From Planctomycetaceae bacterium (GTDB taxonomy: Bacteria; Planctomycetota; Planctomycetia; Planctomycetales; Planctomycetaceae), in contig JAGQQP010000204.1 in assembly GCA_020426085.1 (NCBI GenBank), positions 1 to 7,245 of the forward strand: a DNA stretch of 7,245 nucleotides. The letters are read 5' to 3'. The notes under the pieces are model-generated. The model worked only from the letters and a program-made list of their open reading frames with translations, had not been told where the DNA came from and did not search any database. Below are positions 1-5,829 of this stretch, piece after piece. The translations under genes were made by a program, and so were the position numbers. The stretch's first letter is position 1; each line of letters begins with the position of its first letter.

Positions 1-1
1 G

Positions 2-211
2 CTTACCCTGGATGAACGTGAGCAGGTAATCCTGCGGCGTCGGTTTGGTCTGGAAAAATCAGACACGCCGGAAAAATTTCGAGAGATCGCAGAAGACCTG
101 GGCGTGAGTACTGAGCGGGTTCGACAGTTGACGATTCGCTCACTGCAGCGAATGCGGGAAGCGATTGAGGAACAAAAGCTGGAAATACCGGATATTCCGG
201 AAATCATTTGA
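2..211 (+). CDS. Sigma-70 family RNA polymerase sigma factor, C-terminal part (5'-truncated by window edge)
   Basis: Only the last 69 codons are present; the gene begins outside the window. The visible part is sigma region 4. It opens with LTLDEREQVILRRRFGL, the usual lead-in of region 4.1, followed by the helix-turn-helix of region 4.2 (FREIAEDLGVSTERVRQL, then TIRSLQRMREAI). This helix pair reads the -35 element in known sigma-70 factors. The family consensus at the recognition helix is LGVSRERVRQIE; here the first Arg is Thr and the Glu after RQ(I/L) is Thr, so the DNA contacts may differ slightly from RpoD. A short acidic tail (EEQKLEIPDIPEII) follows. Whether it is the primary or an alternative group 2/3 sigma factor cannot be told without regions 1-3. 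The next gene starts about 115 bp downstream behind its own likely promoter. Confidence 0.88.
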   Translation, partial: LTLDEREQVILRRRFGLEKSDTPEKFREIAEDLGVSTERVRQLTIRSLQRMREAIEEQKLEIPDIPEII

Positions 212-240
212 GTTCCCTGTAAAGAAATCCTGCAGCATAA

Positions 241-269
241 TTGGTATCGCGCGCCCGCTGTGATATAAG
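241..269 (+). promoter_or_regulatory. Putative sigma-70 extended -10 promoter for the rluB-pyrK unit
   Basis: TTGGTA (241-246, 4 of 6 to TTGACA) and TATAAG (264-269, 5 of 6 to TATAAT) are separated by 17 bp, with the TGN extension at 261-263. The start of transcription would fall near 275-277, leaving a leader of about 50 nt before the ATG at 327. A second, weaker pair lies at 290-295 (TTGTTC) and 314-319 (TATAGT) and would give a nearly leaderless message. This is sequence inspection only. Confidence 0.42.
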
Positions 270-326
270 AAACACAGGCGACAGGTGCCTTGTTCTTACG
301 TTTCCCTTTTCACTATAGTTGAAAAC

Positions 327-1379
327 ATGAGTTCCGATTCCCAGACCCCGTCCAATGAACCACCAGCCGATGATGAGGATCATCTGATCCGTTTGCAGAA
401 GTTTCTGGCTGCCACTGGTCTGGGATCCCGCCGTCACTGCGAAGAATATATCGAAACCGGTCGTGTGAGCATTGATGGCGAGGTCGTCACAGAGCTGGGA
501 GCGAAGATCGATCCGGAGACACAGGTCATCGAGGTTGATGGCGAACGCGTACGCCTTCAGCCTCGTCGGTATTATCTGTTGAATAAACCCTCCGGGTTCC
601 TCTGCACCAATAATGATCCTGCCGGCAGGAGACGGGTGGTCGATCTGTTTCCCAGCGATGGTCAGCGACTCTTTACTGTGGGGCGTCTGGATGAAAACAG
701 TGAAGGGTTGATTCTGGTCACCAATGATGGCGAACTGGCTCAGAGGCTGGCGCATCCCCGGTATCGTGTCGCCCGTACCTATCATGTGCAGGTCGTGGGC
801 AACCCGCCACGCGAAAAACTGGACGAACTTCGGAAAGGAGTTCGGTTCAAGGAAGGCGTGTTTCGGGTTTCCGGTCTCAAGTATCTCAAAAAACAGGGTA
901 AGAGCGCATTTCTGGAATTAACGCTGCATGAAGGGCAGAATCGTGAAATTCGTCGCATGATGGCGCGGATTGGTCACAAGGTGATTCAACTGGTGCGGAT
1001 TCGCTTTGGCCCATTGAATCTGGGAAAACTAAAAACAGGAGAATCCCGACGATTAACTGATGTCGAGTTGAAAAAATTACGGCAACTGTTGAATGAGAAG
1101 CATTCCCCGGATATCCGCCATCGCAAGGGGAAGAAAAATGCTGCCCCTGCCAAAGCTCGGGGATCTCGAAAAGCGGTCAACAAGCCCTCGGGTGAACGGT
1201 GGGCAGCCGCGGGTAAAAATGTTTCTGAGAGTAAAACAAGCGGAAAAAAAGCGGGGGGCAAGCGTTCTGGCACCACAGGACGAAAAGCCGGCACAGGCTC
1301 TGCAAAACCGAAAACAACAGGACGTAGAATCATCGGCGATGTTTCGGAAAACCGGACACGTCAAGGAAAACGAAAATGA
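327..1379 (+). CDS. rluB: 23S rRNA pseudouridine synthase, RsuA/RluB family, with long basic C-terminal tail
   Basis: Converts a specific uridine of ribosomal RNA to pseudouridine in the cytoplasm; RluB of E. coli acts on a 23S rRNA helix near the peptidyl transferase centre. Numbered from the ATG at 327 (350 aa), residues 20-67 form an S4 RNA-binding domain (IRLQKFLAATGLGSRRHCEEYI). The synthase domain follows from about 80 to 255, with YYLLNKPSG (82-90), the catalytic motif GRLDENSEGL with D122, and EGQNREIRRM (202-211). Residues 256-350 are a low-complexity tail rich in Lys, Arg, Gly, Ser and Ala, presumably disordered and RNA-binding; E. coli RluB also has a basic extension. A GTG at 285 would add 14 residues, but the ATG fits better before the acidic lead and the S4 domain. 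Neither start has a clear Shine-Dalgarno. The stop codon overlaps the pyrK start (ATGA). RluB is the best match, but RluE/RluF/RsuA subtypes are not strictly excluded. Confidence 0.9.
   Translation: MSSDSQTPSNEPPADDEDHLIRLQKFLAATGLGSRRHCEEYIETGRVSIDGEVVTELGAKIDPETQVIEVDGERVRLQPRRYYLLNKPSGFLCTNNDPAGRRRVVDLFPSDGQRLFTVGRLDENSEGLILVTNDGELAQRLAHPRYRVARTYHVQVVGNPPREKLDELRKGVRFKEGVFRVSGLKYLKKQGKSAFLELTLHEGQNREIRRMMARIGHKVIQLVRIRFGPLNLGKLKTGESRRLTDVELKKLRQLLNEKHSPDIRHRKGKKNAAPAKARGSRKAVNKPSGERWAAAGKNVSESKTSGKKAGGKRSGTTGRKAGTGSAKPKTTGRRIIGDVSENRTRQGKRK
1363..1368 (+). promoter_or_regulatory. Ribosome binding site of pyrK
   Basis: AAGGAA lies 7 nt before the ATG at 1376, inside the last codons of the pseudouridine synthase gene. 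It supports that start and, with the 4-nt ATGA overlap, points to coupled translation. It is the clearest Shine-Dalgarno in the window. Confidence 0.6.
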
Positions 1380-2248
1380 CAGAGTCCTCACAATTCAGTC
1401 ATTGTGCAACTCCCCAGTATCTTTCTGCCCATGTGGTCGAGCAGGAACGCATGGCGCGTGACACGTATCGATTACGTCTTGAGTGTCCCGAAGTGGCTCA
1501 GGTGATTTTGCCGGGCCAGTTTTTCATGGTACGTGAACCGGGAGTGAATGATCCTCTGCTGGGACGGCCTTTCGCGTTGTATGATACCTGTCTGGATGGA
1601 AGTGGCACGCCGACCGGATTCGATTTTGGTTACGTTGTCGTAGGAAAACTGACGTCCCGGATGACTCATTGGCAACCAGGAGATGAAGTTGAAATCTGGG
1701 GACCTCTGGGAAATGGGTTTCCGCACCCTGGCAATGGTTCACTGGCCATGGTCGCGGGAGGGATCGGACAGACACCTTTTCTGGCTACGGCGCGAGAAGC
1801 GTTAGGTTTGCGGAAATATGGTCGTCCCGAACGAACTCTGCCTGCGCTGCCGGAGCGGGTGAGTCTGTTGTATGGTGCACGGTCCAAAGAGTATCTGGCA
1901 GGTCTGGATGACTTTCAACTGGAGGGACTGGACGTCGAAGTGGCGACCGACGATGGTTCCTACGGACATCAGGGCTTTGTCACCGAGCTGTTACAGCAGC
2001 GAATCGAGAGTGAGACACCACCGACAACGATTTTCTGTTGTGGTCCGGAACCGATGATGGAAGCGGTCAGTAAGATTGCTGCACAGGCAGGAATTTCCTG
2101 CTGGCTCTCTCTGGAGACTCCCATGGCATGTGGCTTTGGTGCCTGTTTCAGCTGCGTAGCGAAAGTCCGTATCAGCGATGATGAATGGGATTATCGGAGA
2201 ACGTGCGTAGAAGGTCCGGTTTTCAATGCGGAATCGCTGATATTTTAA
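1376..2248 (+). CDS. pyrK: Dihydroorotate dehydrogenase electron transfer subunit PyrK (FAD/[2Fe-2S] protein)
   Basis: PyrK passes electrons from the PyrD (class 1B) flavin to NAD+ in the dihydroorotate to orotate step of pyrimidine synthesis. It belongs to the ferredoxin-NADP+ reductase-like family. Seen in the 290-aa sequence: the FAD-binding motif RPFALYD (64-70), GPLGNGF (109-115), the nucleotide-binding loop AGGIGQTP (127-134), YGAR (166-169), CGPEPMM (222-228) and SLETPMACG (245-253). Four cysteines spaced C-x4-C-x2-C-x16-C (C252, C257, C260, C277) match the PyrK [2Fe-2S] ligands, and the ending TCVEGPVFNAESL is typical of the family. Length is slightly above the common 250-270 aa because of a short N-terminal lead. 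It is translationally coupled to the upstream rRNA-modification gene. No pyrD is present in the window, so its partner must be encoded elsewhere. Related NAD(P)H reductase subunits such as the sulfhydrogenase gamma chain are alternatives, but the C-terminal cluster favours PyrK. Confidence 0.9.
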   Translation: MTESSQFSHCATPQYLSAHVVEQERMARDTYRLRLECPEVAQVILPGQFFMVREPGVNDPLLGRPFALYDTCLDGSGTPTGFDFGYVVVGKLTSRMTHWQPGDEVEIWGPLGNGFPHPGNGSLAMVAGGIGQTPFLATAREALGLRKYGRPERTLPALPERVSLLYGARSKEYLAGLDDFQLEGLDVEVATDDGSYGHQGFVTELLQQRIESETPPTTIFCCGPEPMMEAVSKIAAQAGISCWLSLETPMACGFGACFSCVAKVRISDDEWDYRRTCVEGPVFNAESLIF

Positions 2249-2381
2249 TCCCGTATCCTGTGAATGTGTGAGTTTTCCGGTTTTGAGTCTGCTACTGCAG
2301 CCAGTTTGGGGGATTCAGTAAACCGGGATGTCACTGCAGGGCATAACTTCCTGTAAAAACAGCGGTTGCAGCGAGCTCATA

Positions 2382-2411
2382 TTGACAGTTTTCATGAAAT
2401 CACTTTATAGT
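2382..2411 (+). promoter_or_regulatory. Strong sigma-70 promoter upstream of the pseudo-receiver gene
   Basis: A perfect TTGACA (2382-2387) is followed by an 18-bp spacer and TATAGT (2406-2411, 5 of 6). The start of transcription is predicted at about 2418, giving a leader of only about 17 nt before the ATG at 2435. It is the best promoter match in the window and argues that the gene at 2435 is transcribed independently of pyrK. Confidence 0.65.
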
Positions 2412-2427
2412 CCTGTCAGCAGACAGG
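2412..2427. repeat. Perfect 6-bp inverted repeat over the predicted transcription start (possible operator)
   Basis: CCTGTC and GACAGG are exact reverse complements separated by AGCA. The repeat begins right after the -10 box and covers the predicted +1 site. That position suits a repressor operator, or a small hairpin at the very 5' end of the message. The symmetry is directly visible; the regulatory role is inference. Confidence 0.4.
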
Positions 2428-2434
2428 CCCGATA

Positions 2435-3451
2435 ATGAGCGTGAAACACGAAAAGCACAATCTGATTGACGCGGATTCTTTTGCTGAATTGACGCAAAAA
2501 CAGACTGGGTCCGGTTCCAGCAGATATATGGAACAACGGTCAGAAGGCTCTTTACGGCAGCAGCCGTTTCCCTCTGGTTTTAAAGCGCTGTTTATCAGTA
2601 GAGTTCGACCGGTGTGGGTGGGCCTGGCATTGCGTCTGGATGCAATGGGCTGCAGTGAACCACGATTTGAGTGGGTTTCCACAGCTGAGGAAGCATTAAC
2701 TCAACTGCGAAACGACAGCTACGACTGTCTGCTGATCGAGATCGATTCTGCAACCCCGAAGCCTCGCCTGGAACTTTTAAACGCGATTCGAATCAGCGGT
2801 TGCCATGAGCCTGTCGTACTGCTGATGTCTGCCCCTGATGATCAGGTACTTCTGTCTGCCTGTGAGAATCAGGCAGAACTACTCGTTTCTGCTGCGATGT
2901 GGGAGTCTCCTGCATTGTTAAGTGTCGTGCATCGTGCTTTATCCATTCAGCAGATCAGAGAAGAAAACCATCAATTGCAGGTGGAAAAGCATCGACGTCT
3001 GATTCGAGAACGGGATGAAGCGGAACGTTTATTGAATCAGCAGAGATCAATGGTGGAAGAATTACAGGCGCTGGTGAATCCAGAGGCATTCAGTCATCAG
3101 CAGTCTGAATCAGAACAGGGGGGTACAGTGAATCTCCGCGAATCTGATTCAAGGATAGAATTTCCACAGATTCCGTTTGAAGTGCGGAATTATTATCACG
3201 AATTATTGCGGACCTACGTGATCATGGGGGCAGGGAATCTGAAAGATGAAATCCTGCAGATCACGGAATTACTGGCGGCTGCTGACTTAACTCCGCCTCA
3301 GGTGCTTGAATTTCATCTGCAGTGTGTTGAATTGATTGTAAAAGGGCTGGGAAATCGCAGTACACGGCATGTAATGAGTCGGGCTGATCTACTGGCGCTG
3401 GAAATGATGGTTCATCTGGGCGAATGTTATCAGAAAAAACAGAGCAGTTAG
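2435..3451 (+). CDS. Pseudo-receiver protein with coiled coil and C-terminal KaiA/RsbU-like helical domain
   Basis: No named family is certain. Residues 1-47 are polar and probably disordered. Residues 48-170 read as a response-regulator receiver fold (FKALFISRVRP, YDCLLIEID, ELLNAIRI, PVVLLMSAP, then a final helix), but the phosphorylation pocket is degenerate. The acidic pair after the first strand is absent (SRVRP), the phosphoacceptor position is Glu102 (Asp104 lies two residues on), and the conserved Lys is not found. Ser132 of the switch strand is kept. Residues 171-213 form a charged coiled coil, then a linker. Residues 248-335 are helical, with YYHELLRTY (253-261), LTPPQVLEFHLQCVEL (285-300) and LALEMMVHLGECY (320-332). 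These match the pattern I recall for the KaiA C-terminal bundle and the related RsbU N-terminal domain. The order of parts is that of KaiA. There is no transmembrane segment, so it is presumably cytosolic. The Ser/Thr kinase downstream is a possible partner. The receiver-like fold is fairly sure; the KaiA/RsbU assignment is moderate and from memory. Confidence 0.72.
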   Translation: MSVKHEKHNLIDADSFAELTQKQTGSGSSRYMEQRSEGSLRQQPFPSGFKALFISRVRPVWVGLALRLDAMGCSEPRFEWVSTAEEALTQLRNDSYDCLLIEIDSATPKPRLELLNAIRISGCHEPVVLLMSAPDDQVLLSACENQAELLVSAAMWESPALLSVVHRALSIQQIREENHQLQVEKHRRLIRERDEAERLLNQQRSMVEELQALVNPEAFSHQQSESEQGGTVNLRESDSRIEFPQIPFEVRNYYHELLRTYVIMGAGNLKDEILQITELLAAADLTPPQVLEFHLQCVELIVKGLGNRSTRHVMSRADLLALEMMVHLGECYQKKQSS

Positions 3452-3632
3452 CTTCTCTCCTGAGTTACTTCCCCTGTTTTGCATTATGAAATCGAATTTA
3501 ACTGAGCAAAGTCTGAGTGGATTCTGTATATTCAGTTTTTGTTTAAACGTCTGTCCATAAATGGCTTAGGGTAGCGGGTTCTTATTTGTGGGACGCCGTC
3601 AAAAAGTACTATAAATCATTTCTTCAACAACG

Positions 3633-3638
3633 TATAAT
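3633..3638 (+). promoter_or_regulatory. Possible -10 box (TATAAT) for the kinase gene
   Basis: A perfect TATAAT is present, but no recognisable TTGACA-like element lies 16-18 bp upstream and there is no TGN extension. If used, transcription would start near 3645 and the message would have a leader of about 170 nt that includes the 32-codon upstream ORF. Confidence 0.25.
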
Positions 3639-3707
3639 AGATCAAAATTATCTGTGCGATGTGGTCAGTGAATTCCATTCTTTCTCCATGAAACGCAGAT
3701 CCTGATC

Positions 3708-3806
3708 ATGATTCGAGTGTCATGGGAGACAGAAGTATCAGGGTTGGTCGTTTCAAAGTGTGAGAGTGACTTGCCAGTTCTGATCCGCAGTTTGCATTCA
3801 CAATAA
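3708..3806 (+). CDS. Candidate 32-aa upstream ORF, in frame with the kinase
   Basis: An ATG at 3708 opens 32 codons (MIRVSWETEVSG at the N-terminus, LIRSLHSQ at the end), closed by TAA at 3804-3806. It is in the same reading frame as the kinase gene, whose candidate starts (TTG 3807, ATG 3813) follow at once, so only this TAA separates the two. It could be a leader peptide coupling translation to the kinase, the remnant of a longer kinase N-terminus, or chance. No Shine-Dalgarno is visible and the peptide matches nothing I recognise. Confidence 0.2.
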   Translation: MIRVSWETEVSGLVVSKCESDLPVLIRSLHSQ

Positions 3807-3812
3807 TTGATC

Positions 3813-5525
3813 ATGTCTGGGACATTGAGGATGGGTTCTAAACAACATGCTGGAGCGAAAACTCAGGCTTTCGCTAAATTGATACCCGGAGAATTCAAAA
3901 AAGAGGCAGGTAAGTTCTGCCCGCATGCCGGTGTTGTCTCGCGCGGTTCCGGGATGTTCCAGGAACAGGGACGTGTTCTACTGCTGAGTCGGCTGAGAAT
4001 GGCCTCTCTGCTGTTGGCACTGGCTTCTCTGGCGTTTCTGATACGTGGCTTATGGCTGGGTGAGTTTGATGACTCCCATGGTCAGGAAATGCTGATTCTG
4101 GATTCGATCCTGACGGGGATTCTGTTTGCCGTGTCAGGTATCCTCTGGTTTAAGCCTTCACTGTGTCTGTGGCGTTTGAGGATCTGCGAGGCAATCACAT
4201 TCGGCGCGCCTGCTGCTTTTTTTATCTGGTGGCATTTCTGTGAACTGTGCTCCTGTGATCCCGTTCTGCTGGGCAAAGTGGCATTTGCATTTCCGCTGCG
4301 CACCGTATTCCCCTGGATGATCCTGATCTATACATACGGTTTTTTCATTCCCAACTCCCTGCGAGGGGTGATCTCGGTCGTGAGCCTGATGGTGATCAGC
4401 CCGATTGCCGGAGCGGTGATGACCGGAATGCAGGTGCCCCAGGTTTCGGAAGTGCTCTACTCAGGTGGCTTGTCCGAGATGATCATTCTGCTGTTGATCG
4501 CCGCCAGTACTGCCGTCTATGGTTCTCATCGCGTGGGCAGTTTGCGGCGCGAAGCATTCGATGCGAAAAGCATCGGCATGTACACACTGCGCAAGCAGGT
4601 CGGCAGCGGAGGGATGGGGGAAGTCTATCTCGCTGAACATCGTCTGCTCAAAAGACCGTGTGCGATAAAATTGATTCGACGGGACAAAGTGGATGATGAA
4701 AATGTCCTGCTGCGGTTCGAAAGCGAAGTGCAGGCAACTGCGGGGTTGACGCATCCTAATACGATTGAAATCTATGATTACGGTCACACGGAAGAGGGAA
4801 CCTTCTACTATGTGATGGAGTTTCTGCCTGGCTTGAATCTACAGGAAATTGTAGAACGATTTGGTGTTTTGCCTCCGGAGCGGGTGGTTTATCTGTTGAA
4901 ACAGGTCTGTTCAGCGCTGGCAGAAGCACATCATAAAGGTTTGATTCATCGTGATATCAAACCGGGTAATATCTTTTCAGCCGAGCGTGGCGGTCTGTAC
5001 GATGTAGCCAAACTGCTCGATTTTGGACTGGTCAAGGATAATCGTTCGAATGTCGATTCACTGAACCTGACTCAAGAGGGGGCTGTGGTAGGATCACCCC
5101 TCTATACGAGTCCCGAAGCAGTGACCGGCGATGGAACCCCCGATCCGCGGTCCGATATCTATTCTCTGGGAGCGAGTGCCTACTACTTATTGACGGGCAA
5201 ACCTGTTTTCGATGGCGAAAATGCACTGAAGGTCATGTTTGCTCATGCGAGCCAGACGGTCATTACTCCCTCTTCGATCAATCCACGTATCTCGGAAGAA
5301 CTGGAAGCGATCATCATGAAGTGTCTGGAGAAGAAGCCGGAAGATCGTTACCAGCGGGCAGAAGAACTGAGTGCCGCACTCAAATTGCTGCAGGTTGAAG
5401 AATGGACACAGGAGCAGGCAATCGCCTGGTGGTCTGAAGCAGAACAGGTTGTGCAGTCGGAACCCGATGCCGAGTATGTATCAGATTACATGAAGGCGAC
5501 AACCATTCTGCCTGTGAATGCCTGA
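3813..5525 (+). CDS. Membrane-bound Ser/Thr protein kinase (six N-terminal TM segments, C-terminal PknB-type kinase domain)
   Basis: Transfers phosphate from ATP to Ser/Thr of target proteins, with the catalytic domain in the cytoplasm. Numbered from the ATG at 3813 (570 aa), a polar lead of about 60 residues precedes six hydrophobic segments near 62-82, 94-113, 127-145, 164-180, 185-207 and 220-236. The kinase domain spans about 257-528: glycine loop VGSGGMGEVYL (263-273), AIKLI with Lys286, helix-C Glu305, hinge MEFLPGLNL, catalytic loop HRDIKPGN with Asp381, metal-binding DFG with Asp403, and SPE in place of APE at 433-435. The motifs look complete, so it should be active. The tail WTQEQAIAWW recalls planctomycete kinases. 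Placing all membrane segments before the kinase is the reverse of PknB, where one follows it. The loop between segments 3 and 4 has Cys143, Cys146 and Cys148. The start is unsure: TTG 3807, ATG 3813 or ATG 3831 (with a GGGA 8 nt upstream) are all possible. Targets are unknown. Confidence 0.93.
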   Translation: MSGTLRMGSKQHAGAKTQAFAKLIPGEFKKEAGKFCPHAGVVSRGSGMFQEQGRVLLLSRLRMASLLLALASLAFLIRGLWLGEFDDSHGQEMLILDSILTGILFAVSGILWFKPSLCLWRLRICEAITFGAPAAFFIWWHFCELCSCDPVLLGKVAFAFPLRTVFPWMILIYTYGFFIPNSLRGVISVVSLMVISPIAGAVMTGMQVPQVSEVLYSGGLSEMIILLLIAASTAVYGSHRVGSLRREAFDAKSIGMYTLRKQVGSGGMGEVYLAEHRLLKRPCAIKLIRRDKVDDENVLLRFESEVQATAGLTHPNTIEIYDYGHTEEGTFYYVMEFLPGLNLQEIVERFGVLPPERVVYLLKQVCSALAEAHHKGLIHRDIKPGNIFSAERGGLYDVAKLLDFGLVKDNRSNVDSLNLTQEGAVVGSPLYTSPEAVTGDGTPDPRSDIYSLGASAYYLLTGKPVFDGENALKVMFAHASQTVITPSSINPRISEELEAIIMKCLEKKPEDRYQRAEELSAALKLLQVEEWTQEQAIAWWSEAEQVVQSEPDAEYVSDYMKATTILPVNA

Positions 5526-5550
5526 GCCTGCTTGAAGAGCAGACGTGTGA

Positions 5551-5817
5551 TTATCTTTTGCGATTCTGCCAGTTCAAACGGTCCCGGGTCAGGAAACCGT
5601 GCCTGATGGCACAGTCGACACAATACATGTCATGGCCGTTCGTCACCACGATTTCACCATGCATTAACAGGTGGAAGTGGTCCTGCCCGGGAAATTTGGA
5701 AAAGCAGTATTCTTTGGAAGACGAACGTTTGACGATGAGGTTGATGTTGTCTGTCTCATTGACAGGAACATACAACCGCGCATCAAGACTCTGATTTAGA
5801 TCCGTTTCGTTTTCCAT
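5551..5817 (-). CDS. Small conserved-looking protein of unknown function with CxxC and several His
   Basis: I do not recognise this 88-aa protein. It starts 12 bp after the stop of the Ldh2-family gene on the same strand, so the two are probably cotranscribed, and the convergent kinase ends 25 bp beyond it. The N-terminal part is acidic and polar (MENETDLNQSLDARLYVPV). Then come Cys38, the cluster DHFHLLMHG (His47, His49, His53), the strand-like EIVVTNG, and MYCVDCAIRHG with Cys66, Cys69 and His73, followed by a basic end (RDRLNWQNRKR). The Cys/His spacing could bind a metal such as zinc, but no named zinc-ribbon family fits. There is no membrane segment, signal peptide or clear Shine-Dalgarno. 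An overlapping 78-codon frame on the other strand (5558-5794) lacks such features and is taken as a shadow. It is supported mainly by position and composition. Confidence 0.6.
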   Translation of the reverse strand: MENETDLNQSLDARLYVPVNETDNINLIVKRSSSKEYCFSKFPGQDHFHLLMHGEIVVTNGHDMYCVDCAIRHGFLTRDRLNWQNRKR

Positions 5818-5829
5818 TTCGAATACAGA

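Larger units (their letters stand above)
3452..3812 (+). other. 361-bp intergenic region upstream of the membrane kinase
   Basis: No full-length gene is seen. It holds a perfect TATAAT at 3633-3638 and a TATAAA at 3610-3615, a short in-frame ORF (3708-3806), and an AT-rich stretch around 3600-3660. A weak, widely spaced inverted repeat (AAAACAG 3436-3442 with CTGTTTT 3474-3480) spans the end of the preceding gene. It ends in a T-run but its loop is long, so it is only a doubtful terminator. The length leaves room for separate control of the kinase gene. Confidence 0.5.

Noticed and set aside
204..785. 193-codon open frame on the minus strand
   Set aside because: It is antisense to the pseudouridine synthase, whose S4 and catalytic motifs are clear on the plus strand; no family features are seen in the antisense translation.
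986..1461. Several open frames over the basic tail of the pseudouridine synthase
   Set aside because: Low-complexity Lys/Arg/Gly codons leave other frames open by chance, and the motif-bearing frame runs through into the pyrK overlap.
2277..2326. CCGGTTT / AAACCGG inverted repeat after pyrK
   Set aside because: The arms are 36 nt apart with no T-run, so it is not a convincing terminator; two CTGCAG copies nearby look accidental.
3486..3560. 24-codon ORF starting ATGAAATCG
   Set aside because: There is no ribosome binding site, it is short, the composition is not persuasive and there is no link to neighbouring frames.
5528..5542. CTGCTT-GAA-GAGCAG mini-hairpin after the kinase stop
   Set aside because: The stem is short with one G-U pair and is not directly followed by a T-run; too weak to call a terminator.
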